DNA of 60,239 bases. It comes from Marilutibacter aestuarii (GTDB lineage Bacteria > Pseudomonadota > Gammaproteobacteria > Xanthomonadales > Xanthomonadaceae). Positions 44,629 to 55,928 of this stretch are shown here, one piece after another; position 1 is the stretch's first letter, and every line of letters starts with the position of its first letter. The notes below the pieces were generated by a model. The model did no database searches, had not been told where the DNA came from, and saw nothing but the letters and a program-made list of their open reading frames with translations. The position numbers were made by a program, and so were the translations under genes. Where the stretch lies: positions 1 to 60,239 of the forward strand of contig NZ_VICE01000149.1 in the NCBI RefSeq assembly GCF_006546775.1, read 5' to 3'.

Positions 44629-45780
44629 CTAGGCACTGGCCGCGCGCGCCCTGAGCGCCAGCTCGGATGGCTTGATGTCCGCGATCGGTCCAAGGATCGT
44701 GCTGTCGAATTCGCGTAGCGGCATGCCCCGCTCAAGCAGTCGCGGCATGTCCGGATTGGCCAATGCGCCACGCCCCATCGCGACGAGGTCGGCGCCCCGG
44801 TCAAGCACGTCGCGCGCGCGCTCGATGTCGTGCAGGCCGCCGTTGACGATGAGCGGCACCGCAGGGGCATGGCGCCGGGCCAGCTCCGCGAGTGTGGCGC
44901 CACGGCCTTCGAATGCGGGTTGCCAGGCCTGGAACTCGGTGACGTGCAGGAAGTCGATGCCTGCATCGGCGAGGGCGCTGAACACGACCTCGGCATCGCG
45001 CTCGCCGCCACTCCATTTGGCATGGAAGTCGTTGACCTTGCCTTGCGAGATTCGGATGCCCACCGGTGCCTTGCCGGCCACGGCCTCTTTCACGCGTTGG
45101 ACGACCGTCACCAGCAGCCTCACGCGCTCACTCATGCGGCCGCCCCAGTGATCGGTGCGCGCATTCGTGCCGGCGGTGAGGAACTGGTCCAGCAGGTAGC
45201 CATTGGCGCCGTGGATCTCGACGGCATCGAACCCCGCGATTTCCACCGCGCGTCGGGCGCTGTGGGCGAAGCCCGCGATGGCATCCTCGATCTCCTCCCC
45301 GGTGATCTCCCGCGGCAGGGCATACGCGCCCTGGCCGTGGTAGAACGCCATCTGTTTGCCCTTCGGCTTCAGCGCCGATGGTGCGACGGCATGATCGCGG
45401 AAGCGATTGCCCTGGCGCAGGGCGCCGGCATGCATCAGTTGTGCGGCCATCCGGGCGCCGTTCGCCCGCACGGCGGCCGTGATCGGCGCCCAGGCACGGG
45501 CCTGGGCGTCTTCGGCAAGGCCGGGCTGGTTCAGGTAGCCCTGTGCGAAGGCCGTGTCGGTGTAGAGGCCTTCACTGATCACCAGGCCGAAGCCGCCTTT
45601 GGCGAAGCCTTCGTAGTAGCGCGCCATCGTCCCGCTCGGGAAGCCATCGCTGGTAGCGGTGACGCGGGTCATCGGCGCGACGGCCAGGCGATTGCGCAGC
45701 GTGAGCCGTCCGAGCGCGTGCGGGGCCAGGAGCGCATCGGCGCTGGGCGTGCCCGGCAAGGAGAGGGGGTCGGCGTTCAT
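44629..45780 (-). CDS. NADH:flavin oxidoreductase, old yellow enzyme family
   Basis: This 383-residue TIM-barrel FMN protein has RNRLAVAPMTRVTATSDGFP near the N-terminus, then AAQLMHAGALRQ, EITGEEIEDAIAGFAHSARR, AGFDAVEIHGANGYLLDQFL, TDHWGGRMSERVRLLVTVV and the phosphate-binding GADLVAMGRGALANPDMPR, all standard for the OYE/2,4-dienoyl-CoA reductase-like family. Such enzymes reduce activated alkenes with NAD(P)H. It overlaps ridA by 4 bp and is probably under the divergent LysR regulator. The substrate is unknown. Confidence 0.92.
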   Translation of the reverse strand: MNADPLSLPGTPSADALLAPHALGRLTLRNRLAVAPMTRVTATSDGFPSGTMARYYEGFAKGGFGLVISEGLYTDTAFAQGYLNQPGLAEDAQARAWAPITAAVRANGARMAAQLMHAGALRQGNRFRDHAVAPSALKPKGKQMAFYHGQGAYALPREITGEEIEDAIAGFAHSARRAVEIAGFDAVEIHGANGYLLDQFLTAGTNARTDHWGGRMSERVRLLVTVVQRVKEAVAGKAPVGIRISQGKVNDFHAKWSGGERDAEVVFSALADAGIDFLHVTEFQAWQPAFEGRGATLAELARRHAPAVPLIVNGGLHDIERARDVLDRGADLVAMGRGALANPDMPRLLERGMPLREFDSTILGPIADIKPSELALRARAASA

Positions 45781-46175
45781 GCGGCTGCCGACGCCCGGGT
45801 GACCGCGGCAATGGCCTCGATCTCGATCATGGCCCTGGGGTCGTACAGGGCGCTGATCTCGGCGATGGTGTCCGCCGGATACGGCGCGGAGAAGAACTCG
45901 CGCCGCAGCTGCACCACGTCCTGGAAGTGGCCCATGTCGGTGACGAAGATGGTGACCTTGATGACGTCATGCAGGCTCGAGCCGCCCGCCTCCAATGCAC
46001 GTGACAGGTTGGCGAAGGCCTGGCGGCCCTGGGTCAGGAAGTCGCCCGCGACGATCTTCCCGTCGTCGCCCCCGGCGGCCTGGCCGGAGATGAAGAGCAG
46101 GTCGCCGAAGCGGATGCCCTGGGACAGCAGGTACGGCGCGTAGTGGTCGGGTACGGTGGTGATGTGTTCGCGCAT
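45777..46175 (-). CDS. RidA (YjgF/YER057c/UK114) family protein
   Basis: This 132-residue protein is of family length, with GIRFGDLLFISGQAAGGDDG, QAFANLSRALEAGGSSLHDV and IKVTIFVTDMGHF. RidA enzymes hydrolyse reactive imines/enamines; the arginine near the C-terminus (YDPRAMIEIEAIAAV) corresponds to the catalytic position. It is translated ahead of the OYE enzyme with a 4-bp overlap, suggesting removal of unstable intermediates from the same pathway. It is divergent from the LysR regulator gene. Confidence 0.92.
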   Translation of the reverse strand: MREHITTVPDHYAPYLLSQGIRFGDLLFISGQAAGGDDGKIVAGDFLTQGRQAFANLSRALEAGGSSLHDVIKVTIFVTDMGHFQDVVQLRREFFSAPYPADTIAEISALYDPRAMIEIEAIAAVTRASAAA

Positions 46176-46274
46176 GTCGGGTCCTCGGTGGTGGCTGTCG
46201 GGTGATTCGAATTCATCGATATCCCCTTGCCCTGCATCGTGAACCTCGTGGAATAAGCCGACAAACGATGATTA

Positions 46275-46291
46275 ATCACTCGATGGGTGAT
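46275..46291. promoter_or_regulatory. Palindromic site between ridA and the LysR gene
   Basis: ATCAC-TCGATGG-GTGAT is a 5-bp inverted repeat with a seven-base centre, located 13 bp before the LysR-type gene start in the divergent intergenic region, an AT-rich patch. It is a candidate LysR operator; spacing is not exactly the classical T-N11-A. Confidence 0.45.
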
Positions 46292-46303
46292 AATTTCTCA
46301 TCC

Positions 46304-47203
46304 ATGACGTCGCCTGCCCGCCGCCTCCCGCCCATGTCCGCGCTACGCGCGTTCGAGGCCGCCGCGCGTCACGGGAGCTTCAAGCAGGCGGCCGCCGAGC
46401 TGGCGGTCACGCCCACCGCCGTGAGCCACCGGATCCGCGCGCTCGAGGACTACCTCGGGCTTCGGCTGTTCGACCGCCAGGTCAGGCAGGTATCGCTGAC
46501 GCCCGCCGGCTTGCAGCTGTATCCGGTGCTGCAGCAGGGCTTTGACATGTTCGACGTCGCGATCCGCCGGCTCGTGGCGCCCGCCGGACGAGAACGGGTG
46601 ACCATTTCCGCGACCAATGCCTTCGTGGCGAAGTGGCTGGTGCCACGCGTGGCGAGCTTCCGGGCCGAGCATCCGGACATCGATCTGCAACTGCATGCCT
46701 CCGATGCGGTGGTGGACCTGGCCAGTCACGCGTTCGACGTCGCCATCCGTTATGGCAAGGGGCCATACCCCGGCAGTCGCAGCGAGGTGTTGTTCGCCGA
46801 CGCGTACATCCCGGTGATCAATCCGATGCTCCCCGTGCGCTCGCACGCGGACATGGCGGCATCTCCACTCATCCACTTCGACTGGCAGAAGGCATCGCCG
46901 GACAACCCCACCTGGACGCGGTGGCATGCGGAAGCCGGCATCGAATGGCGCGCCACGCAGGCGGAGTTGCGGTATTCCGACGAGAGCCATGCGATCCAGG
47001 CGGCAGTGGCCGGACAGGGCATCGCGCTGCTCAGCCAGGCATTGGTCGCCGACGAAATCGCCGCCGGGCGACTGATGCAGCCCTTCGGGCCCGAAGTTTC
47101 CGGTTACACCTACCACCTGGTGACACGCGCCAAGAGCCACCCGGGGGCTGCGGTCACCGCAGTGATGGACTGGCTACGTCACCAGGTGCCAATGGCGCGA
47201 TAG
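46304..47203 (+). CDS. LysR-type transcriptional regulator (GcvA-like)
   Basis: This 299-residue protein begins MTSPARRLPPMSALRAFEAA. Its N-terminal helix-turn-helix GSFKQAAAELAVTPTAVSHR belongs to the GcvA/AmpR subgroup, followed by an effector domain (VTISATNAFVAKWLVPRVAS, FDVAIRYGKGPYPGS, ALVADEIAAGRLMQPFG). Upstream in-frame ATGs (46268, 46283) fall within the operator region, so 46304 is preferred. By its divergent position it likely controls ridA and the old yellow enzyme gene, and itself. Confidence 0.93.
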   Translation: MTSPARRLPPMSALRAFEAAARHGSFKQAAAELAVTPTAVSHRIRALEDYLGLRLFDRQVRQVSLTPAGLQLYPVLQQGFDMFDVAIRRLVAPAGRERVTISATNAFVAKWLVPRVASFRAEHPDIDLQLHASDAVVDLASHAFDVAIRYGKGPYPGSRSEVLFADAYIPVINPMLPVRSHADMAASPLIHFDWQKASPDNPTWTRWHAEAGIEWRATQAELRYSDESHAIQAAVAGQGIALLSQALVADEIAAGRLMQPFGPEVSGYTYHLVTRAKSHPGAAVTAVMDWLRHQVPMAR

Positions 47204-47324
47204 AAGCAGGGACGCTGCGAGCTCGCCTTGTGCTGGACAGGACGCCAGCGCCCAGGTGGACGAGCGTCGGCGCCTGGCCGGGTCTCGCGGATGGTCTGCG
47301 CCATCCCGGGATCGTGGCGCGCCC

Positions 47325-47561
47325 TCAGCCTTCGGCCGGTACCGCGCCGAGGGGACGTCCGCTGCGGCAGTCGACGCGCAGCAGTTCGCTGATGGTGAGG
47401 CCGTAGCGTATCGAGTCCGGGCGATAGTCGCCGGCGCCGTTGCTCGAGCGCATCAGGACCAGTCGCGTGCCATCCCGGGGATCGACGAGGGGGCTCTGGC
47501 AATCGGGCCCGCTCGCGGCTTTGGGGTGTCCGTGCGCCGGTCGAAACGCCGACGGACGCAT
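47325..47561 (-). pseudogene. Small hypothetical protein, possibly decayed
   Basis: A 78-codon minus-strand frame contains CQSPLVDPRDGTRLVLMRSS, NGAGDYRPDSIRYGLTISEL and LRVDCRSGRPLGAVPAEG, with a protein-like rhythm resembling small exported proteins of the Xanthomonad group. A proper signal peptide is missing before the possible lipobox cysteine, so the 5' end may be lost. No ribosome site was found. It could equally be chance. Confidence 0.35.
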
Positions 47562-47703
47562 TTCCGTCAGACTGATCTGGTCGCCGACGATCTACCCGGT
47601 GGACGCGCCGGCTCGTCGTCACGGACGCTCTTCGGGCCCCGGCCGATCGCTCCCATTTGTCCAGCAACAAAGCAAAATCCGAGGTTCCGAGGACGGCTGG
47701 CAA

Positions 47704-47724
47704 ACTTTTACGACGTTTTTATGC
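47704..47724 (+). promoter_or_regulatory. T-rich direct repeat, candidate KdpE binding site
   Basis: ACTTTTACGACGTTTTTATGC stands out as AT-rich in a GC-rich region about 90 bp before the porin gene that leads into kdpF. The tandem TTTTAC / TTTTTAT pattern recalls the T-rich KdpE box of enteric kdp promoters. Binding is an inference. Confidence 0.4.
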
Positions 47725-47813
47725 GCAGGTCCCCCTCTCGGCATGGAAGCTTTACGAGGTAGCGGCCGAGAATTTCCGGCGTGGCTGATCCGGCCTCGCC
47801 ATCGTTGCCTGAC

Positions 47814-48545
47814 ATGCGCTTCATCCGTTCCCGTGTTGATATCTCCCGCTCCCGACCAGCACATCTGCTCGCCTCCTGTACTGCTATCGGACTGCTGACC
47901 CTCGGCACCTCGGCCCAAGCCGTTACGGCTGGCGGCTCGGTGGCCCTGACGTCCGACTATGTCTGGCGGGGAACCACCCAGACCCAGGGTGATCCAGCGG
48001 TGCAGGCCGGCTTCACGCTCTCGGGCGATCCAGGCTTCTACGGCTCGGTCTGGGGTTCGAACGTTGAGTTCGGCCCCGAGACCCATGCCAGCAGCGAACT
48101 CGATCTGACCCTGGGCTGGGCGGCCGTGCTGTCGGACGCCTGGTCGCTGGACGTGAACCTGCTGCACTACCGCTATCCGTCGACCACGGTCGATCTGAAC
48201 TGGACCGAGCTCAACGGCAGGCTGACCTATGCCGACCGTTACTGGCTGGCGCTGGGCTACTCGCCCGAGGCACTGGGCAGCGATGGCGACGGCGTCTATA
48301 CGCAGCTCGGCGCCCGTTTCCTGGTCGGCGAAACCCTCGCGTTGGAAGCGGCGGCCGGCTACTACGCACTCGACGACGTTTACGACGACAGCTACTGGCA
48401 CGCCCAGGCCAGCGCGGTCTGGAAAGTGAAAGCACCCTTCGAGCTGCGTCTGACCGCCCATGCCACCGACCCCGCCGCCGAGCGCATGTTTGGCGACGAG
48501 CTCGCCGGCAGCCGCATCGAAGCGGCGGTGCAGGCTTCGTTCTGA
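47814..48545 (+). CDS. TorF-family putative porin
   Basis: This 243-residue protein begins MRFIRSRVDISRSRPAHLLA and has a signal peptide ending near TSAQA. It then shows alternating beta strands: GGSVALTSDYVWRGTTQTQG, PAVQAGFTLSGDPGFYGSVW, GSNVEF, SSELDLTLGW, ending in the outer-membrane signal QASF (terminal Phe). The TIGR02001/TorF motif 'SDYVWRG-x-TQT' is clear. The start may instead be GTG 47781. It lies 12 bp before kdpF on the same strand, so it probably belongs to the kdp operon and might admit potassium through the outer membrane. Confidence 0.85.
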   Translation: MRFIRSRVDISRSRPAHLLASCTAIGLLTLGTSAQAVTAGGSVALTSDYVWRGTTQTQGDPAVQAGFTLSGDPGFYGSVWGSNVEFGPETHASSELDLTLGWAAVLSDAWSLDVNLLHYRYPSTTVDLNWTELNGRLTYADRYWLALGYSPEALGSDGDGVYTQLGARFLVGETLALEAAAGYYALDDVYDDSYWHAQASAVWKVKAPFELRLTAHATDPAAERMFGDELAGSRIEAAVQASF

Positions 48546-48557
48546 GGAGGACGCTCC

Positions 48558-48650
48558 ATGCCCAGTTGGCTCGCATTCGTGTGTGGACTTTCGGTGATCG
48601 CCGCGGCGGCCTACCTGCTGTTCGTGATCCTGCGTCCCGAAGACTTCTGA
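48558..48650 (+). CDS. kdpF: KdpF, small subunit of the Kdp potassium pump
   Basis: 30 codons read MPSWLAFVCGLSVIAAAAYL, then LFVILRPEDF: one membrane helix followed by the hallmark L-x-x-PE-x-F end of KdpF. GAGGAGG precedes the start. It stabilises the KdpABC complex in the inner membrane. It lies between the TorF-like porin gene and kdpA. Confidence 0.88.
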   Translation: MPSWLAFVCGLSVIAAAAYLLFVILRPEDF

Positions 48651-48716
48651 TCCGGTGCCACTGCATCACAACCCCGGCCGGCGTGCGGACCGCCTCGGCC
48701 GGTCAAGGAAACGATC

Positions 48717-50471
48717 ATGATTGAAGCTGTTCTCGTACTGGTCTTGGCGGTCGCCCTCGGCTGGCCGCTCGGACGCTATCTCGCCGGCGTGATGCGCGGC
48801 GACCGCTCGCGTCTGGACACGGTGTTCGTGCCGGTCGAGCGGATCGTCTACAAGGCGCTCGGCACCTCGCCCGGGCGCGGCATGAGTTGGCGCGGCTACG
48901 CCAAGGCCTTCCTGCTGAGCAATCTGGCGCTCGGTGCGGTGGTGTGGGTGATGTTCATGACCCAGGCCTGGCTACCGTTGAACCCCGACACCATCCCGAA
49001 CATGCGCTGGGACACCGCGCTGCACACGATGGTGTCGTTCCTCACCAACACCAACCAGCAGCATTACTCCGGCCAGGCCGAGCTGAGCTACCTGTCGCAA
49101 GGGGTCGCCATCGTCGGTCTGCAGGTGGTCACCCCGATGATGGGCCTGGCGCTGGTGGTGGCGACGTTGCGCGGATTGTTTGGCGGGCGCGGAGGCGCCG
49201 TGCGAAGGGAAGCCGGGGCACAACCCGTATTCGCTGCTGCACGGATGGATGAGGGTGCGCCACGGGACCTGGGCAATTTCTGGGTAGACGTGACCCGCGC
49301 CACGCTGCGCTTCATGCTGCCGTTGTGCCTGCTGTGGTCGGTGTTGCTGGCCTCGCAGGGTGTGCCGGCAACGCTGCAGGGCGGCCCGACGGTAGTACCG
49401 ATCGACGCCAGCGCGGGCATGGCCGAGCAGAAGATCCCGCTCGGCCCGGTCGCACCGATGGTCGCGGCCAAGCAACTGGGCACCAACGGCGGCGGCTGGT
49501 ACGGCCCCAACAGCTCGGTACCGCTGGAAAACCCGACCCCGTTCTCCAATCTGCTGGAAACACTGGCGATCATCCTGATCCCGGTTTCGCTGACCTTCAT
49601 GGCGGGCGCCTTCACCGGACGCCGGCGCCTGACCGCGCTGGTGTTCGGCAGCATGCTGCTGATGTCGATCGTCTCCGGCGGCGCCGCGATCTGGTCCGAG
49701 GGCCACTCGGGCACCACCGCCGATCCGGCACTGATGGAAGGCAAGGAGGTGCGCTTCGGTGCTGATGCCTCCGCCCTGTGGGGGGCGCTGACCACCCAGA
49801 CCAGCAACGGCTCGGTCAACTCGATGCACGATTCGGAGGCGCCGCTGACCGGCGGCGTGTTCATCGCCAACATGCTGATCAACAGCATCTGGGGCGGTGT
49901 CGGCTGCGGCTTGCAGCAGTTCCTGGTCTATCTGCTGTTGAGCGTGTTCCTGGCCGGGCTGATGACCGGGCGCACGCCGGAGCTGTTCGGCCGCAAGATC
50001 GAGGCCCCCGAGGTCCGTCTGCTTGCCCTGCTGATCCTGCTGCAGCCGCTGGTGCTGCTCGGCTTCACCGCCGTCACCGTTGCGGTGCCGGCGCTGACCG
50101 GCAATTCCAACCCCGGTTTCCATGGCATCAGCCAGGTCTTCTACGAGTACACCTCGGCGTTCGCCAACAACGGCTCGGGCTTCGAAGGCCTCGGCGACGC
50201 CACGCCATGGTGGAACCTGACCTGTGTGCTCCTGCTGATCCTCGGCCGCTACCCGGCGCTGATCGTGCCGCTGGCCGTGGCCGGGTTGATGGCGCGCAAG
50301 CGGGTGGCGCCGGAAGGCAGCGGCACGCTGCGGGTCGAGACGCCGACCTTCGCCCTGACCCTGATCGCCCTGGTCGTCGTACTGACCATCCTGCAATTCA
50401 TGCCGGTCCTCGTGCTCGGGCCGGTCGCCGAACACCTGGCCCTGACCGGCATTCCGGTCGCCGGCCCGTGA
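48717..50471 (+). CDS. kdpA: KdpA, potassium-binding channel-like subunit
   Basis: This 584-residue polytopic membrane protein has the four selectivity loops of Kdp[61 protein letters not shown] and [20 protein letters not shown]. It is related to TrkH/KtrB channels and takes K+ from the periplasm into the KdpB pump. It overlaps nothing; kdpB starts 4 bp downstream. Length is normal. Confidence 0.97.
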   Translation: MIEAVLVLVLAVALGWPLGRYLAGVMRGDRSRLDTVFVPVERIVYKALGTSPGRGMSWRGYAKAFLLSNLALGAVVWVMFMTQAWLPLNPDTIPNMRWDTALHTMVSFLTNTNQQHYSGQAELSYLSQGVAIVGLQVVTPMMGLALVVATLRGLFGGRGGAVRREAGAQPVFAAARMDEGAPRDLGNFWVDVTRATLRFMLPLCLLWSVLLASQGVPATLQGGPTVVPIDASAGMAEQKIPLGPVAPMVAAKQLGTNGGGWYGPNSSVPLENPTPFSNLLETLAIILIPVSLTFMAGAFTGRRRLTALVFGSMLLMSIVSGGAAIWSEGHSGTTADPALMEGKEVRFGADASALWGALTTQTSNGSVNSMHDSEAPLTGGVFIANMLINSIWGGVGCGLQQFLVYLLLSVFLAGLMTGRTPELFGRKIEAPEVRLLALLILLQPLVLLGFTAVTVAVPALTGNSNPGFHGISQVFYEYTSAFANNGSGFEGLGDATPWWNLTCVLLLILGRYPALIVPLAVAGLMARKRVAPEGSGTLRVETPTFALTLIALVVVLTILQFMPVLVLGPVAEHLALTGIPVAGP

Positions 50472-50475
50472 GGTA

Positions 50476-52560
<2,085 letters not shown>

Positions 52561-52561
52561 G

Positions 52562-53164
52562 ATGACGAAAACCACTCACCACCATGCCGCGGCATTGGAT
52601 GATCACGTCAAACCACGCACGATGATCGTGTTCACGGCGATCGTCCTGATCGGTTTCGGCCTGCTGTATTCGCTGGCCGGCACCGTGCTCGGGCGCATGC
52701 TGTTCCCGCACCAGGCCACCGGAAGCCTGGTCGTGGTCGACGACCAGGCGCGCGCTTCGGCGCTGGTCGCGCAACCCTTCGCCGATTCGCGCTACTTCCA
52801 TCCGCGGCCATCGGCGGCTGACTACGACCCGATGGGCGTGGCCGGCAGCAACCAGGCCCGCACCAACCCCGAGCTGCGCACGCGCATCGCGGCGCTGACG
52901 GCGGAAGTGGCGCAGCGTGAAGGCATCTCAGAGGCGGAGGTCCCCGGCGAACTGGTCACCCAGTCGGGCGGCGGCATCGACCCGCACCTGTCCCCGGAAG
53001 GTGCGCGCGTACAGATCGCGCGCGTCGCGCGCGAGCGTGGCCTGACCGAAAGCCAGGTTTCCGCGCTGGTTGCCGAACACACCGAGATGCCGACCTGGGG
53101 AATGCTCGGGCAGCCCCGCATCAACGTGGTCCAGCTCAACCTGGCGTTGGACGCCCTTGACTGA
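52562..53164 (+). CDS. kdpC: KdpC, accessory subunit of the Kdp ATPase
   Basis: This 200-residue protein has one N-terminal membrane helix (MIVFTAIVLIGFGLLYSLAG) and a periplasmic domain with SRYFHPRPSAADYDPMGVAG, SNQ and SGGGIDPHLSPEGARVQIAR, VARERGLTESQVSALV, all conserved in KdpC. It binds KdpB and raises its nucleotide affinity. It ends the structural block kdpFABC; the sensor gene starts 94 bp later. Confidence 0.96.
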   Translation: MTKTTHHHAAALDDHVKPRTMIVFTAIVLIGFGLLYSLAGTVLGRMLFPHQATGSLVVVDDQARASALVAQPFADSRYFHPRPSAADYDPMGVAGSNQARTNPELRTRIAALTAEVAQREGISEAEVPGELVTQSGGGIDPHLSPEGARVQIARVARERGLTESQVSALVAEHTEMPTWGMLGQPRINVVQLNLALDALD

Positions 53165-53258
53165 CCTACCCTGAAGGCGTGTCCAACCCTCGCATTTCCT
53201 CCATCGGCCCGGTCGGGTGCGCTCCCGGTCGGGCCATCGCGTGCCGCACAATGTCCCC

Positions 53259-55928
53259 ATGAGCGAATCCCGTAGTGCCCAGGCTGACGCCCTGATCGGC
53301 GAACTGGACCGGCAACGGGCCGGCCGCCTGACCGTGTTCCTCGGCGCCGCGCCCGGGGTGGGCAAGACCTACACCATGCTCGCGCGCGCGCGCGAATTGA
53401 AACGGCGCGGCGTCGACCTGGTGGTCGGTATCGCGGAGTCTCACGGCCGCAGCGAAACTGCCGCCCTGCTCGAAGGGCTCACGGTCATGCCGCGCAAGCG
53501 CATCGAGTACCGCGGTCGGACCCTGGAGGAGCTCGACCTCGACGCCCTGCTCAAGCGCAAGCCGCAACTCGCCCTGGTCGATGAGCTGGCCCACCGCAAC
53601 GTGCCGGGCAGCCGCCACGAACGGCGCTGGCAGGACGTGGTTGAGCTGCTCGATGCCGGCATCGACGTCCATACCACGATCAACATCCAGCATCTTGAAA
53701 GCCTCAACGACGTCGTCCACCGCATCACCGGCATTCGGGTCAGCGAGACCGTGCCGGACACGATGTTCGACCGCCTGCGCGACATCGTCCTGGTCGACCT
53801 GCCGCCGCGCGAGCTGATCGAACGCCTGCACCAGGGCAAGGTCTACGTCCCGGATCAGGCTGCGCATGCGCTCAAGGCGTTCTTCTCGCCCAGTAACCTG
53901 ACCGCCCTGCGCGAACTGGCGATGCAGACCGCCGCCGACCGTGTCGACGTCGACCTGCGCGAGGCGCAGAGCGCGCGCGGCCTGCCCGGCACGCCGATCC
54001 GCCGCCGGGTGATGGTCGCGATCGACGGTCGCGGGCAGTCCGAGTACATGGTGCGTGTCGCGCGCCGCCTTGCCGAGCGGCGTGATGCGCCCTGGACCGT
54101 GGTCACCGTACAGACTGGCGGTGTGCCGGACGAGATCCGCCAACTGGAACTCGATCGTGCCTTCGCGATCGCCCGTCGACTCGGTGGCGATACGGCGGTC
54201 GTGCATGGCGACAGCGTGGTCGACGCGCTGCTGGATCACGCCAACCGGATCGGCACCAGCGCCCTCGTGCTCGGTCGTACCCGCGAACGACCGTTCGCAC
54301 GGATGTTCAATCGCACCATCACCCAACAACTGCTCCAGCGCGGTGCGCATTTCGAGCTGACCATCATCAGTCCGCCCGAAGCGCGCGCCCGGGCCCGCCG
54401 TTCATTGCGCGGCCTGGGCAATTACCTGGGACGTTATGACGCGATCTGGGCGGTAGCCGCCGCCGCCGCCGGGACTGCGCTCGGCGCCATCGGTGAACTC
54501 TGGCTTGGGCTGACCGATCTGTCGATGGTGTTCATCGTCGCCGTGCTGCTGGTGGCCGCACGCACGCGGATGACGGCGGCGGTGATTGCGGCGACGTTGT
54601 GCTTTCTCGCCTACAACTTCTTCTTCATCGAGCCGCGTTACACGTTCTATATCGGCGCGCGGCAGGGCGTGGTAACCGTCGTCCTGTTCCTGGTGGCCGC
54701 GCTGGTAGCGGGGCGGCTGGCATCGAAACTGCGCATGCAGGTGTTGGCGCTGCGTGCGGCCAATGCGCAGGCGACAACGCTGCAGACGTTGGGCCGGCAA
54801 CTCGCCGCTGCCGCAGATCTGGGCCAGGTCCTGCAGGCCGGTCGTGAAGCGTTGCATCGAGCTCTTGGCGCGGAGGTCGTGATCGAGGCAGGTCCCGAAA
54901 GGTCGCAGGGAGCAGATGTTCCCAGCCTGGGCGACAAGGACCGCGTGGCAGCCGCCTGGGTCGTCCAGCACGGTGAGATGGCGGGACGCTTCACCGATAC
55001 GCTCACCGGCTCGGAGTGGTGGTTCCTGCCGATGAAGATCGCAAGGAACGCGAACGGCGTGGTCGGCCTGCGATTCCCTTCGCACGTACATCACCTCGGC
55101 ATCGAGCAGCGCCGCCTCGCCGAGACGATGATCGAGGACATCGCCCAATCCATCGTCCGGACCCGGCTGGTCGCCGACCTGGAAGATGCCCGGGTGAGCA
55201 GCGAAACCGAACGATTGCGTTCGGCGTTGCTGTCCTCGGTGTCGCATGATCTGCGCTCGCCGCTATCGGTCATCATCGGTGCGGCCAGCAGCCTCGACAG
55301 CTATGCCGAGGTGCTGAACCGCGAAGATCGCCACGCACTGCTGGAAACGATCCGGGTCGAGGGCGAGCGGCTCGATCGCTACATCCAGAACCTGCTCGAC
55401 ATGACCCGGCTTGGACACGGCGGATTGACCCTCAACCGCGACTGGATCGGCGTTGACGAGCTGATCGGTTCGGCCGTCTCGCGATTGCAACGGTGCGAGC
55501 CAGGGGCTAGGTTCGAAATTGCAGTGGAACCCGGCCTGGAACCGCTCTGGGTGCACCCGGCCCTCGTCGAACAAGCCCTGTTCAATGTGCTGGAGAATGC
55601 CGTCAAGTTCTCGCCACCTGGCGAAGCCGTGGAAGTGGACGCACGCAGGATCGATGGCGACACGCCTGCCGGCAGCCTGCGCATCGACATCCACGACCAC
55701 GGCCCCGGGATTCCCGAAGACGAGCGCAAGCGGATCTTCGACATGTTCTACAGCGTCGAGCGTGGTGACCGCGGCCGCCAGGGCACCGGCTTGGGGCTGG
55801 CGATCTGCCAAGGCATGATCGGCGCGCATGGCGGCAGCGTTGCGGCGCTGCCGGGCGCGGATGGTCGCGGTACAGTCATCAGGATTACGATTCCACGGAT
55901 CGAACCCGAGCCTCGCACGGTCCCATGA
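53259..55928 (+). CDS. kdpD: KdpD, potassium/turgor sensor histidine kinase
   Basis: This protein of about 889 residues starts MSESRSAQADALIGELDRQR; a 14-codon upstream extension is less likely. The domains in order are the KdpD N-terminal domain with Walker-like GAAPGVGKTYTMLARARELK, a USP-like domain (RRRVMVAIDGRGQSEYMVRV), four membrane helices, a GAF-like domain, the phosphoacceptor SVSHDLRSPLSVIIGAASSL and an ATPase domain with NVLENAVKF, DHGPGIPEDERKRIFDMFYS, GTGLGLAICQGMIGAHGG. It phosphorylates KdpE under K+ limitation. It overlaps kdpE by 4 bp. Confidence 0.96.
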   Translation: MSESRSAQADALIGELDRQRAGRLTVFLGAAPGVGKTYTMLARARELKRRGVDLVVGIAESHGRSETAALLEGLTVMPRKRIEYRGRTLEELDLDALLKRKPQLALVDELAHRNVPGSRHERRWQDVVELLDAGIDVHTTINIQHLESLNDVVHRITGIRVSETVPDTMFDRLRDIVLVDLPPRELIERLHQGKVYVPDQAAHALKAFFSPSNLTALRELAMQTAADRVDVDLREAQSARGLPGTPIRRRVMVAIDGRGQSEYMVRVARRLAERRDAPWTVVTVQTGGVPDEIRQLELDRAFAIARRLGGDTAVVHGDSVVDALLDHANRIGTSALVLGRTRERPFARMFNRTITQQLLQRGAHFELTIISPPEARARARRSLRGLGNYLGRYDAIWAVAAAAAGTALGAIGELWLGLTDLSMVFIVAVLLVAARTRMTAAVIAATLCFLAYNFFFIEPRYTFYIGARQGVVTVVLFLVAALVAGRLASKLRMQVLALRAANAQATTLQTLGRQLAAAADLGQVLQAGREALHRALGAEVVIEAGPERSQGADVPSLGDKDRVAAAWVVQHGEMAGRFTDTLTGSEWWFLPMKIARNANGVVGLRFPSHVHHLGIEQRRLAETMIEDIAQSIVRTRLVADLEDARVSSETERLRSALLSSVSHDLRSPLSVIIGAASSLDSYAEVLNREDRHALLETIRVEGERLDRYIQNLLDMTRLGHGGLTLNRDWIGVDELIGSAVSRLQRCEPGARFEIAVEPGLEPLWVHPALVEQALFNVLENAVKFSPPGEAVEVDARRIDGDTPAGSLRIDIHDHGPGIPEDERKRIFDMFYSVERGDRGRQGTGLGLAICQGMIGAHGGSVAALPGADGRGTVIRITIPRIEPEPRTVP

